DNA of 64,000 nt from contig JAFZKA010000100.1 in assembly GCA_017551925.1 (NCBI GenBank), positions 1 through 64,000 on the forward strand, in the 5' to 3' direction. This DNA is from Bacteroidaceae bacterium. Lineage in GTDB: Bacteria > Bacteroidota > Bacteroidia > Bacteroidales > Bacteroidaceae. The stretch's first letter is position 1, and each line of letters opens with the position of its first letter. The translations under genes and the position numbers were made by a program. Positions 38,201 to 53,200 of the stretch are shown here, piece after piece. The notes beneath the pieces are model-generated. The model saw only the letters and a program-made list of their open reading frames with translations, did no database searches and had not been told where the DNA came from.

Positions 38201-41200
38201 TGACATATACGGCGGCTCAGCATTTGGTACCGTTAATACCGCAGTGGTCAACCTCCACAAAGGTACTGTAAGTCGTGTATTTGGTGGCGGTAAGGGACAA
38301 AACGACCCGGATTTGACAGACCAGACTGATGAAAACATCACAGCCATTGTTACAACAAGTACAACTGTTAATCTTGACAATGCAACTGTTACAACAGCAA
38401 TCTATGGTGGAAGTAACCTTAACGGAACCATTGGAACTACTGCCACAGTTAACCTGTTAGGCGGATTAGTGGGTAACAGTGCATTTGATGCAAACTCCAA
38501 CAACTGGGCGACTGTTAACGCAGTATTCGGTGGCGGACTAGGTGAGAACACCCATACAAGTGGCCTTACCACTCTGAATGTCGGTTCAAAGACAACAACA
38601 CCGTCAGTTTCATACTCTGGAGCCACCCAGATATACGGTAACATATATGGTGGTTCTGAGAATGGTGAGGTTGGTGCTGTTGCTATCAACCTATACGGTG
38701 ACGACAATACGACTGAGACCATTCACGGTAACGTATATGGCGGTGGATATGAGACCGCTACGGGCAAGACTGCAGCCACAACTGTAAACGTAACTCTTGA
38801 CGGTGCCACATTTGACCTTACAAAGACCGGCATTGGACAGATATTCGGTAGCAACAACGTTCAGGGTTCACCTACAGGTCATGTTACCGTTCAGGTATTG
38901 AACACAGGTACTGACGGCACCAACGGTTATGGTGTAGAGAATGTATTTGGCGGCGGTAATGTTGCCGATTATAACCCCACATCCTCAACTGAAAAACTTG
39001 AGGTCATCATTAACGGCAGCACTGCAAAAGTTGGCAATGTATTCGGTGGCGGTAACCAGGCAGGAACAAAGAACAGCGCAGGCACAGATGTCAAGATGCA
39101 GGCCGGTACTGTTGTTACAGCAATTTACGGTGGTAACAACGATAGCGGTACTGTTGACGGCAGCACATCAGTTACTGTAACTGGCGGTACTGTTGGCCAA
39201 AATTGGCAGGACAACGAGCCCACAACCATGCCTCAAAAAATCTTCGGTGGAGGTTATGGTAAAGAGACTCTTGTAAAAGGCAGTGTCAACGTTAACATTG
39301 GAGAGAATAACAGTGGTACAGCTAATATTTGGGGTGATGTTTACGGTGGTTCTGCCGAAGGTAAAGTAAATGCAACCCAGAACGGAGCAAACTATTCAGC
39401 GACCAATGGTGCAACTACTAACGTCAATTTGATAAAGGGAACCATTCATGGTGACCTGTATGGCGGTGGTCTTGGTAAATTGGAAATTGCTGCTGATCCT
39501 GATAACGACATTGAGCATGAGGACCCGATTGCAGCCGATGTTTACAGCCCTGTAACAGTGACAGTAACTGGCGGTACAGCCCGTGATGTATTCGGTGCAA
39601 ACAACCTGTATGGTATGCCAAAGAGTTCTGTATCAGTACAGATAAACGGAACTGATGATGCCACAGCACCGTCCTATGCTATCCGTAACGTCTATGGCGG
39701 CGGTAACCTGGCAAACTACACCGGCAGTACAACAAGTCCTTCTGTATCAATGACAGCAGGATTTGTGAATAACGTGTTTGGCGGCGGTTATGGTTCAACG
39801 GCAGTTGTTACCGGTAATCCAAATGTCACCATATCTGGCGGAACTGTTAGGACCAACGTATTTGGCGGTGGTAATGAGGCAGGTGTTACCGGCACTCCTT
39901 CGGTCACTATTTCTGGAACAGGCCTTGTAAGCAATAACGTATTCGGTGGCGGTAATGAGGCTAATGTTACCGGTAGTACCAGCGTAAGCATTCAGGGCGG
40001 AACAGTAACAAAAGATGTATTTGGCGGCGGTAATCTGGCCGATGTCACCAACAACGTTAACGTTCAAGTTTCAGGCGGTCAGATGAATGATGTCTATGGT
40101 GGTGGCGCTCTGGCTCACACCAATACAGCCAACTGGAACACCGAAGGTATATCTGACGGAACCGGAACATGGGCAACAGGCAATAGTTCAAACACAAACA
40201 CTACTACCGTAAGCATTACAGGTGGTACCATACATGACGTATTTGGCGGTGCCTTGGGTAACACCACAACTGCTCCGTTCGTTTATGGTGATATAACCGT
40301 TAAACTGAATGAAGGTGTAGCCGAGGACAGCAAGGGTGCCATTCTCAACCGAATCTTTGGTGCCAACAACCTGAACGGTACTCCTAAGGGACATGTCAAA
40401 GTACATGTATTTGCTACTCAGCATCCTGACAAGGAGACTATAAATGACAAGACCACTCTTGGAGATAATCCTGCTGCCGATGCAGATGGCAGATATGATG
40501 TCCTTGCAGTCTATGGCGGTGGTAACCTGTCAGCATACGAACCAAAAGAAACAACAGAAAAGACAGAGGTAATAATTGAAGGTTGCGATATTACCAGCAT
40601 AAAGCAGGTTTATGGTGGTGGTAATGCCGCTTCTGTTCCGGCATCAGAGGTTACGGTAAACAGCGCATATGAGATTTATGAGGTGTTTGGCGGTGGTAAC
40701 GGCTATGATGACTACACGCTTATAGAAGGGAATAACACTGTCTGGTACAAGAATCCAGGTGCAAATGTTGGTTACAAGAACTATACACACTGGGTAAAGG
40801 ATGGAAGTAAGGGCGACGGAATCTCTCAACTTACAGCATACGAACCAGTTGACAACGATGGCGTTTCAACAAAAGAAAGCAGACTTATAAGTGCCTATGT
40901 TTACGGAACAGGTATAGCCAAGACAAATATAAACGGCGGTAGAATACATCATTCCTACGGCGGAAGTAACAGTAAGGGTAATATCCGCATAATTGCCCAA
41001 TCAATCTATAATGGTGACGGACAATATGGTTGCGATCTGATTGTTGATGAAACATACGGTGGTGGTAAGGACGCTACTATGGATGGCTCCATAGATTTGC
41101 AAATGAACTGTATGCAGAACAATGTTGACATGATTTTTGGCGGTTCGCAGAATGCCGATGTTAACTCTGACATTGTTCTCACCATAACCAACGGCCATTA

Positions 41201-44200
41201 CAACAAGGTATTTGGTGGTAACAACACTGGCGGTAATGTTTACGGAACAATAACCGTCAATATTGAGGAAACCGATCCTTGTAATGACATTGAGATAGGC
41301 TCACTGTATGGTGGCGGTTATCTGGCTCCCTACTCTGTATATGGTTATGACAATAATGATCCCATTAATAGGGCTGCTTATAAGGCCAACCTCATATCAC
41401 AAAACCCAGATTTATCTGGTGATGAGATTGAGGCACTGATTCAGGCCAAAGAACAATATCCTGTTGTTAACGTAATCTCTGCGACAAGCATAGATAACGT
41501 GTTTGGCGGTGGATATGGTGCAGGTGCCGATGTCTATGGTAACCCTATTGTTAACATAAACATGGTTCCCGGTCTCCATGCAGATAAAATTGACAGGAAT
41601 GGAGATAATACCGCAGATAATAATCCTCATCATCTGGGTGCAATAGGCAATGTTTTTGGCGGTGGTGAGGAGGCCCATGTATTTGGTAATGCAACCATAA
41701 ACATTGGTACACTGTCTCAAGTCACATTGGCATCGGTTAATACCAATCAGACCAGGAATGTTGAGGGTGCTTATATAACCGGCAACGTATATGGCGGCGG
41801 TAAGGATGCTGACATAAATGGCACGGCTGATATCAATATTGGTACAGTAGCATACACTGGAACTGATTATGAGGGCGTAACCATACGCGGCGATGTCTAT
41901 GGCGGCGGCATGGGTACCAATACCCATATTACAGGCCATACAACTGTAAATTTGGGAACTGAAGGAACAGGTAACAGCTCCGTTTTAGGTGACATTTACG
42001 GAGGATCTGCTTTCGGTACAATAGAAACTGCACAGGTTAACCTCTACAAGGGTACCGTAAGGAATGTATTTGGTGGAGGTAAGGGACAAGACGCTGACGC
42101 TAATGCAGATCCCGTTAAATTAGAATACACAGCACACGTTACAACCAGTACAGAGGTGACACTCTACGGTGCTACCGTAACAAACGCACTGTATGGTGGT
42201 AGTAACATCAGAGGTGAGATAGGTACTTCTTCAACTGCTGATGATGCTGCTTCAACTACCATCACGCTTTTGGGAGGTTCTATCGGCAGTAATGTAAGTA
42301 CCTCTACAGATTGGTTGGCAGACAATGCAGAGTTACAAACTGTATTTGGTGGCGGATATGGTGCAAGTACTCACACATACGGTCTTACAACACTGAATGT
42401 AGGTTCAAAGACTGTAACAGGAGAGGAGCCCTCTGTAACAACGACATATAACGGTAATACCGTAATTTACGGAAACGTATATGGCGGCTCAAAGATGGGT
42501 CGCGTCAGTGCAGCAAATGTGAACCTGTATCGCGGAACCATTCACGGAAATGTATTCGGTGGCGGTTACCAGACACACAATTCAATACTGAATACTGCAG
42601 CAACCAATGTCAATGTTACACTTGATGGCGTAACATTTGATCTTGCCAAGAATGGCGGATACGTATTCGGTGCCAACAATAAGGCAGGTTCGCCTTCAGG
42701 TCACATTAAGGTTGAGGTACTGAACACAGGCACCATAAGCGGCAACTATGATGTAGCCAATGTATTTGGTGGCGGTAACATATCAGACTACAGCCCCGCA
42801 TCCTCAAATGAATACCTTGAAGTTCTTATCAACGGCAGCAATACTACCAGAATTGGTCAGGTATTTGGTGGAGGTAACAATGCAGGAACACTGAACGGTG
42901 TCGGCACCAATGTAACACTGAATTCAGGAAATGTCTATACCGCTATATACGGCGGTAACAATGCCAGCGGAACCATTGACGGTAATACATCAGTTACTCT
43001 CATGGGTGGAACGGTTGGAGCAGACTGGGGCAACTCAGTTCCTACTGACGCAAATATGCCAAGAACAGTATTTGGTGGTGGTCTTGGTGAATCTACTCTT
43101 GTCAAAGGTAACGTAGAGGTTAACATCGGTGCCAAGTCCGATACTGATGTGCTGTCTGGCAGCACTGTTGTATGGGGCGATGTTTATGGCGGCTCTGCAA
43201 AGGGTAATGTTAACGCCTACCAAGAAAACAACCAACTTAATGCCACAGATAATACAACAACCCGTGTAAATCTCTATGGAGGTGATGTCAAGGGTGACAT
43301 ATATGGTGGCGGTTTAGGTGATGCAAATATATCTGCAAACGTTTACGGCCCTGTTACCGTTGCAGTTGAAGCAGGTACAGCACGTAACGTATATGGAGCC
43401 AACAACATACAAGGTGCTCCACAGAGTACGGTCAACGTATCAGTTTCAGGTACAGCCCAGGGCACTGAGCAAGCACCTTCAATCAATAGTGTATATGGAG
43501 GTGGTAACCAGGCTGCATATGCTGGTACTCCTACCGTAAATGTATCAGGAGACTCATACATAGCAAACGTATATGGTGGTGGTAACCAGGCTGGTGTTGG
43601 AGCATCAGATGTTACCATCAACACGACAAACAATAACGGCAATACCGTCAGTTCAATTATCAACAAGGTATTTGGCGGTGGTAACCAGGCCGGTACAACA
43701 GGTAATGCTACCGTCAGGATGACATCAGGTAATATCACTGGTGCAGTTTACGGTGGTAGTAATGCTGCCGGTAACATTGGCGGAAATGCAACGGTAACAG
43801 TAACCGGCGGTACATTAGGCAACGCAGCAACCGCAACTGAGAACAATGTTCTGTTTGGCGGTGGCTACGGTGAAAATACAAGTGTTTCAGGTAACGTTAC
43901 CGTATTCGTTGGTTCAATGACATTAACTCAGAATTCCACAGAATTTACCGGTAATGCCACTCTCAATGGTAGTGTTTATGGCGGTGGCGAACAGGGATCT
44001 GTTAATACTGAGAACGGCAACAACACAACTACAGTTAACCTGTTTAGGGGAACCATTAACGGTTCTGCATACGGCGGTGGACTTGGCACAAACAGTGTAG
44101 CAGCATTGGTTTACGGTGATGTATTTGTAAACCTGAACGGTATTACTGTTACTGACAATAATGGAACAAACAAACATCTGGTTCCCACATCATCAACTCC

Positions 44201-47200
44201 GGGCTGTATAGTAAATGAGGTATTCGGCGCCAACAATGTAAACGGTACTCCTAAGGGTAACGTAACAGTGCATGTATATGGCACACAGCACTCCAAACTG
44301 CAAAGCATTTCGGCCAAGTACGATCCTCCGTATTACGATGCAACTCAGGGAATCGCCGAAGACTTAAAGGCATACCTGCAACGTCTCATTGATGCCGCAA
44401 AGCCTAATGGCACTCTCACTGCAGGCATAACAGAGTCTGTTATCACCAGTGCCCAGGGAACTCATGATGACTCATCTGCAAGTCAAGATGCATTGAACAA
44501 TGCCATCAGTTCCGTAAAACAGGAACTTGACAATCTGTATGATGTCAAGGCTGTGTATGGTGGCGGCAACAACGCTGCATATGTACCAACTACAGCATAT
44601 GATCCCACAAATGCACCAACAGGTTCAAAGAGCCAGGTTATTATAGAAGGAGAATGTGAATATACAAGCATCCAGTATGTATATGGTGGCGGTAATGCTG
44701 CACCTGTTCCTGAAACTAACGTATTGATTAAGGGTAACAAGATTATTGATTACGTGTTTGGTGGCGGTAACGGTACGGTAAGTGCTGCTAATGTAGGTTT
44801 TGACGGCAATGGTGCTGACCAAGGTACCGGTATTGCACTCACGCAATTGATGGGCGGTAACATACATTATGTATATGGTGCCAGCAACAACAACGGTAAT
44901 ATACGTGGTGAAGCAATAATTCAGAACCTCACCCCTGACGGTGATGGTTCTTGCGCACAATTAGTTGTAAACAAGATGTATGCTGCCGGTAAGAACGCTG
45001 ACATTGAAGGCGGTTCAGTGGTAGTATTCAGCAACTGTTCTGGCACAAAGATTGAAGAGTACTATGGAGGTGCTGAGAACGCGAATGTAGGTGGTGACGC
45101 CATCTTGACCATATCAGGTGGATCATTCGGTAAGGTCTTTGGAGGTAACAAGACAAGCGGTGCCATATTTGGACGCATTATTGTCAACATTGAAGAGACC
45201 GGCTGTGAGCCTATTGAAATTGACGAGTTATATGGTTGCGGAAATGAGGCTCCATACTCAATCTATGGTTTCTATCAGGAGGGAACATATCCCGGCTCTA
45301 GCAAGCCTTTCTATAGGCCAAGAACACAAGCACAATATGAGGCAATGACTCCTGAACAGAGAACAGCTGCAGGCATTTCAACTCCATATAACAATCCTGA
45401 AATCAATATTATCTCTGCCACAAGAATCGGTAAGGTATTTGGCGGTGGTTTAGGAGAAAATGCTATTGTTTATGGTAGTCCTATCGTTAACGTCAACCAG
45501 AATTACGGTAAGCATGCCGATGATTTAGGAAACAAACTACTTGCTGATATTGGCGATGTATTTGGTGGCGGTAATGAGGCTAGAGTCTATGGTAACCCGG
45601 TAGTGAACGTAGGTACTGAGACTTCGGTTTCAATGGTAACAGAACCCACATATCTTGGAACAAGTGGAACTGACTATACTTATAATGAGACAACTCAAAA
45701 ATACACGGTAGCGGTCCAGGGTGCAAAGATAACCGGTAGCATATATGGCGGCGGTAACCTGGCTGACATTAACGGTTATACAACCGTAAACATTGGAGCC
45801 AAGAAAGTTAATGATACATATTCCAATGTTACACTCCCGGCGGGCATTTCAATAGACGACAATGTATTTGGTGGTGGTCACGGTTCTGAATCAGACGCAG
45901 CAAAGGCTCTTGTAAGTGGGAACACAAACATTCATATTGGAAACGGTTCTATTCTAAAGAGCGTATATGGTGGTGGTGAATATGCACAGGTTGGAGGTAA
46001 CACTGACATTAATGTAAGCGGAGGTACTATCGGTACCAAAAATCTGGGCGGCGCCACATACGGAAACATTTATGGCGGTGGATTTGGTAGCACCAGCGGC
46101 GTTCTGTTCGGTCTTATCAAAGGTAACACCAAGGTCAGCATAAGCGGCTCTCCCACTATACTTCATAATGTTTATGGCGGTGGCGCATATGGCTCTGTAG
46201 GTACTTACACTTATGGTGAGAATTCTGTAATAACAGATCATACCGACAACACCGGAACAGCCGAGGTTTATATAACAGGAGGTACAATTGGTACAAACGG
46301 CATTGAGAACGGTATGATATTCGGTTCTTCACGCGGTGATGTTGCTGCCCCGGATGCTATTCATGACCAACTGGCATGGGTATATGACACAAAGGTTGTC
46401 ATTGGAACCGAGGGCTCAGGTACAGACTTTACCACTCCGTTGATTAAGGGCTCCGTTTATGGTAGTGGTGAGAACGGACATACCAAAAACAACGCTGAGG
46501 TTTATGTTCACAGCGGCACAATAGGTACTACCCCTGATGGTTCTACTGCCGATGAAACCCGTGGTAATGTTTATGGCGGTGGTTGCGGTACAGATACTTA
46601 TACCGGAACTGACAGCAAGGAGCACTACAACCCGTTGTCTGGTATCGTATTGAATGATGCCAAAGTTTATATTACCGGTGGTCACATTATGCGTGACGTT
46701 TATGGTGCCGGTGCTATGGGTTCTGTAGGTACAGCAACAGTTGGTGATAATCATGAAGCGATTAAGCATGAATATCAATTTGGAACTGATCCTACTTGGT
46801 ATGGCGCATATTATAACTTTGGTCTTAGTTGGCCGGTTGAGTTGGTTTATCCGACTGAGAATTCTCAAACATATACAGGTAAAACTACTGTTGAGATTAC
46901 CGGTGGTCGCATAGGTTATTTGAGAAATGATGGATCTGTCTATGGTGGCGACGTATTTGGAGCCGCCCGCGGTGAAGCCGGTGACAGATTTGAATTTGCT
47001 CCGTTTGCCAATGTAAGGGAAACTGAAGTTACAATTAACTATTCAGGTTCCACCTTAACACCTGCTAATGTTGCAGGAAATGCTGACGCCCAGTACATTT
47101 TAGGTTCAGTTTACGGTGGCGGTGCCAATGGACACGTATCAGAAGATACCAAGGTAACACTTACAGATGGTCTGATAGGTGGTAGTGTATTTGGTGGTGG

Positions 47201-50200
47201 CGATGGTACCGGCACCTATACGTCTGTATTATGGGAACCGGATCCAAATGATAAAGACAATGACAACGCACATATTGAAACTGCAGGTAAGGTTATTCAT
47301 AGTTGGACAGCCGGTAAGGTATATGGCAACACCAACGTTGTGATGAATGGCGGTTATGTAACGCTGAATGTATATGGTGGTGGAAAGTATGGCTCTGTAG
47401 GTATAGGTAACTACTCAGGTGGAACTGATGACTACTCGCCTATTGGCTATGGTGAATTGCCACCATCAGATAACCTTGATCTTTGGAATAATGATGATTT
47501 CACTAATACCGGTATTGCAACAGTAACTATCAATTCCGGTACTATCGGTACAGAAAGCGGAACATTTGATGACATGCCTACCGGTAACGTATTTGGCAGT
47601 AGCCGTGGTAAGGCAGCAAATGATGTTGGACGTCGTTCACCCCGCTACAAGTATGTTCCTGACTTTATGCTGGGTTATGTAAATGAGACCGCCGTAACCA
47701 TTGGTGATGGAACCAAAGAGCCTAGACTGTATGGTTCTGTATATGGCGGAGGCCAGGATGGTCATGTACGCCGCAGTACGACTGTCACTATCAACAGTGG
47801 TATAATTGGTGTCATTAATGGTGGTGAAGACCGTGGTAATGTATTCGGTGCCGGTTCAGGTCTTGGAAAGAATACAGAGCAGAATGATTTGGGTGGTCTA
47901 TTCAACAACTCATCCGGTTCAGTTACTTGTACTACTGACGTAATTGTTAATGGTGGCACCATTTACCAGAACGTATATGGTGGTGGTGCAATGGGTAGTG
48001 TAGGTCCTCCTAATACAGGTCCTTTTACCGGACTTGGTTTTGACGAGTTGGACAACACGAGCGACGATTATCCAAGACCAGAAGGACAATACAGCACCTT
48101 GACAACACATGCTTCAAGTTCATACACAAAGGTAGAGATTAAGGGAGGTGTAATTGGCTCTAATGACAACGCAGATGGCTATGGCGGTAACGTATATGGA
48201 GCAAGTCGTGGTACAAATGAAAGCAACATCCAGTTCACGAATCCTAAATATAAGTACGCTACTGACATCTGGTCAAAGGTTGATGTAAGCGCAGGTCAAA
48301 TCCATGGTAACGTATTTGGCGGCGGTGAGAACAGTATTGTTCTTAAGAGTACCGATGTCAAAATACGTGGCGGTGTAATAACAAAGTCGGTATTTGGCGG
48401 AGGTAAAGGTCAAGATGCCCTTATACAAGCCAACACAAAGGTTGACATGAGTGCAGGCACCGTAAACCAGAGTATTTACGGTGGCGGTATGTTGGGATCA
48501 GTAGGTACAATTGCCTCACAGGTTAAGCATGAACCGACAGCTAAATCAGATGGTGCACTATATAACTTTGCTCTCAGTTGGCCGTATGAATTCACCTATG
48601 CAAATACAATTATCGGAAACGGCGCATCACTCTATACCGGTGAGACTACTGTCAATGTAAGCGGTGGTACTGTTGGCGGTGATGTTTACGGAGCCGGTCA
48701 GGGTCAAGCCCACGGTGACGTAACACAAAAGACGGGTGATGACAGATGGAATTACCGTTATGATGAAGCTCTGATTGCAAATGTCAGGAAAACAAATGTC
48801 ACTGTTAATGCCGATATTGCCGGTTCAGTCTATGGCGGCGGTGAGGATGGTCACGTATATGAGGATACCAAGGTTACCATTGACGGCGGTACGATTAACG
48901 TTAGCGTCTATGGTGGCGGTAAGGGCTACGGTGATTACAAGGGATTACTACTTGAAGGTGAAGCCGTTGAGCAACCTGCTCATGACCATATTCCAAACTG
49001 GTTGGCCGGTAAGGTTTATGGCAACACAGAGGTTGTTATGAACGGCGGTCATGTATTAAAGAACATCTATGGTGGTGGAGACCTTGGTTCAATAGGTAAG
49101 GGAAGTTACTCAGGCGGTACTGATGATTACTCTGTAGTCGGATATGGAGAATTACCTCCTAAAAACAACGATGATACTGAAGCAACGTTATGGGATGAAA
49201 ACGGGCCTTTCATGACAAGTGGTATTGCCACTGTTTCCATCAATTCAGGTGAGATTGGAACCAAGTATGGTGTTGATGCTAATGGATTCCCGACCGGTAA
49301 TGTATTTGGTAGTAGCCGCGGTAAGGCAGCAAAAGATGTAGGTCAGAAATCACCTCGTTACAAATACGTTCCTGAATTCTTCTTGGGTTATGTAAACGAG
49401 ACATCTGTAACAATTGGTGATAACACCCATGATGCACCAGTTATTCATGGATCTGTTTATGGCGGTGGTCAGGATGGACACGTTCGCCGTAACACTGCTG
49501 TTACCATAAACAAGGGTGTTATTGGTGAGGAATATAACAGTAGTAGCAGTCTCACTTCGGCCCAATGGAAGGAGATAGGTAATGTGCTTGGTGCAGGTTC
49601 CGGTTTAGGACTTAACAGTGAAGACAACAAATACAACAATTCATCGGGTTCTGTAACCGGTACCACAACGGTTAACATCAATGGTGGTACCATATACCAG
49701 AACGTATATGGTGGAGGTGCACTGGCCATGGTAGGTCCTCCTAACACCGGAGCACCTAACGGACAAGGTTTTGATGAGTTCAACAATACTGCGACACCTT
49801 ACACGAGAACAGGCAGTTTTGCATCATATACAAATCATGGTTCAAAAACATACACTGAAGTCAATATCAATGGAGGTACCATTGGTCAGACTGATTTTGG
49901 CGGCAATGTTTATGGCGGTAGCCGTGGTTATGATGATACTGAGGTAAACAACATTTACGCAGGATCAGCCTACTCTACTGACATCTGGTCAACCGTAAAC
50001 ATCAATAACGGTACCATAAATGGTAGCGTATTTGGTGGTGGTGAAGCCGGTGATGTGAAAGACGGCGTTGTAGTCAACATAAAAGGCGGTGAGGTCAAGA
50101 AGGATGTTTATGGAGGCGGTGCATTAGCCAACACGAATACAAGCAACTGGGTACTCAATAGAGCCACTAATGAATGGGGCTGGGCAAACAGCACTCAAAA

Positions 50201-53200
50201 GACCGCGCTTTACACTACAACTGTCAACCTGACTGGAGGTAAGATTGACGGCAATGCATATGGTGGCGGATTAGGCCGTATGGCTGCCACAGGCGTTGAA
50301 GCCGTTGCTGCGACCGTATGGGGTGATGTAACTGTAGAACTTAACGGTAGTACTGAACAAGGAGCAACAAATAATTGTTCTGTTGACAAGATATTTGGTG
50401 CTAACAACTTGCAGGGAACTCCTAAGGGTGATGTTACTGTAGCAGTATATAAAACTCAGAATGCAGATCCTGACAAGAACAATAAACCTGCTGGTCTGAC
50501 ATCAATCAATGATCGTGAAGATGTTTCCAAATATGGCATTTATGATGTTTCAGCTGTATTTGGTGGCGGTAACAGAGCAGACTACGAACCCGCCAGTTAT
50601 CAGGCACCGAATGTAATCATAGACGGATGCGATGATATAAGCATCAATGAAGTTTATGGAGGCGGCAATGCAGCTGCCGTACCTGCAACCAATGTGGAAG
50701 TAAAAGGTGCATATCTGATCAATTACGTGTTCGGTGGAGGTTGCGGTACCGACAATACCACAAGAGGTGCTAACGTGGGATATAAGACTTTCCCAGCATA
50801 CAATTATACTGGAGACAAGACACCATATCTTTATGAAGGTGGTTCAGGTAACACTTTGGTAAACCTTAGAGGTGGTTATATTATCAACGCATTCGGTGCA
50901 AGTAACACCAATGGTGATATAAGCGGTTCGGCCAATCTTAACATCAGTGAAATAGACAATGGCTGTACATTACAGATAGGTAGTATTTACGGTGCAGGTA
51001 AGAACGCTGACGTAGATAAAGACGTAAACACCCAGATTGACTGCCCAAGTAGCAGTATCCAGAATGTATATGGCGGTGCTGAGGAGGCCAACATCAATGG
51101 TAATGTCACATTGACTATCACCGGAGGTACTTTTGAGAGAGTATTCGGAGGTAATAAGACTAGAGGTAACATTAGCGGTAACATCACTGTTAACATTGAG
51201 GAGACTGATGCCGGTTGCCGCCCCATCAGAATTACAGATGCTCTGTATGGTGGATGTTATAATGCACCTTATTCAGGCACAAACAATAATGGTCTCATTA
51301 CTGTAAATGTCAAGTCATTCACAGAGATTAATAACATATACGGAGGTAGTTTTGGTGAAAGTGCAACTGTTAATGGTAATACTGTTGTAAACATCAACGA
51401 GGCTAAGGGTTATTGGGCTAACAAGACTTATGATAACGTAGCAATACCTGATAAGATAGGTGGCATAACAGGAAATGTATATGGTGGCGGTGAGAAAGCT
51501 AATGTAATAGGTAACACTACTGTCAATATCGGTACGTTAACTCAAGTGCCTTTGGTTTCAAAGCCTGTTCTTGACGCAAACAACCAACCTACATTTGATG
51601 CCCAAGACAATCCTGTTTACACCATGGCCGACGTGAAGGGTGTAGATATAAGCGGTGATGTCTATGGTGGTGGTAACTTGGCCAATGTTGATGGTAACAC
51701 CACATTGAACATAGGTTTTGAGAACCTCACAGCCGGAACAAGCATTGGTGGTAGCGTATATGGTGGCGGTAAGGGTCAAACCTCACACGTTACCGGCAAC
51801 GTTGACGTCAACATAGGTAATGAAAACGGCGGCTATGCTACTATCACACATGATGTTTATGGTGGTAGTGCTTATGGTAGCACCAACACTGCAAACTGGA
51901 ATACAACCACCAACACTTGGGTAACAGGTCTGACACAAGAGAACAAGAAAACAACTCACGTCAAGCTGTTAGGAGGTACAATTGGTGGCAGCGCATTCGG
52001 TGGCGGTCTTGGACAGCAAGAAGTTAAGGCCGGCGATGTAGTAACTACACCTGCCATTGTCTCTATGGTTTATGGTGACGTTCTTGTTGATTTGAACGGT
52101 ATAACCACATCAACTATTTCAAGAACATCTAAGGGTTGTATCGTTGACCAAGTATTTGGTGCAAACAACTATAATGGTACACCTTTAGGTGATGTTACCG
52201 TTCACGTCTATGGCACACAGCATGCCGATGCAGGCAAGGCTACTATAAGCGACAAGTATGATGTACCGTACTATGATGTTGATAAAGCCGTAAATGAAGG
52301 TTATAAGGTATATTTGCAAAGACTTATTGATGTTGTAAAGACCGGCAATACTGTATTAGATGGAATTGATGCCAGTGTAGTCACTACCGCTCAGACGCTC
52401 CTTACCAGCCTTGAAAATGTTGATGAGGCTAATCTGACTGATGACAATAAGACTGCTATCACAACCGCAGCAAACAACATCAATGCACAAGTTAGCAGAT
52501 TGTATGATGTTCATGCTGTATATGGCGGAGGTAATGAGGCCGCATACATACCTGAAGGTGATAACAGATCTACACACGTCATAATTGAGGGTTGCGATTA
52601 TTCCAGCATCCAGTATGTATATGGTGGAGGTAATGCTGCTCCTGTTCCGGCAACCAATGTATTGATAAAGGGTAACAAGATTATCGACTACGTATTTGGT
52701 GGAGGTAACGGTACAGTCACCGGTGCCGATGTTGGTTACTATGTCTTGAACAATACTCAGCAGCAGCAAGGTTCAGGTATTGCAACCACCCAGTTGATGT
52801 CTGGAACTATACATTATGTATATGGCGGAAGCAACACAAGAGGTAACATACGTGAAACCGCTCTGATTGAAACTGTTGACAATACACATGAAGATGGTTG
52901 TTGCCAAACACTGACTGTAAACAAGATGTTCGCAGCAGGTAAAGACGCCGACATTGAAGGTAGTACCGCAACTATTTTCTGTAACAATGAGACTAAAGTT
53001 GACGAATACTATGGAGGTGCTGAAAATGCAAATGTAGGAGGTAATGCAGAATTGACTATCTCCGGTGGTTCATTTGGCAAGGTCTTTGGTGGAAATAAAA
53101 CAAGTGGTGCCATATTTGGACGTATTATTCTGAATATTGAGGAGACAGATTGTAAACCAATAATCATTGATGAGTTGTATGGTTGCGGCAATCAGGCTCC

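Noticed and set aside
39771-40088. Possible CRISPR-like or DNA-level satellite array
   Set aside because: Periods of 75-84 nt vary by whole codons and the conservation is at protein level; there are no constant DNA repeats with unique spacers.
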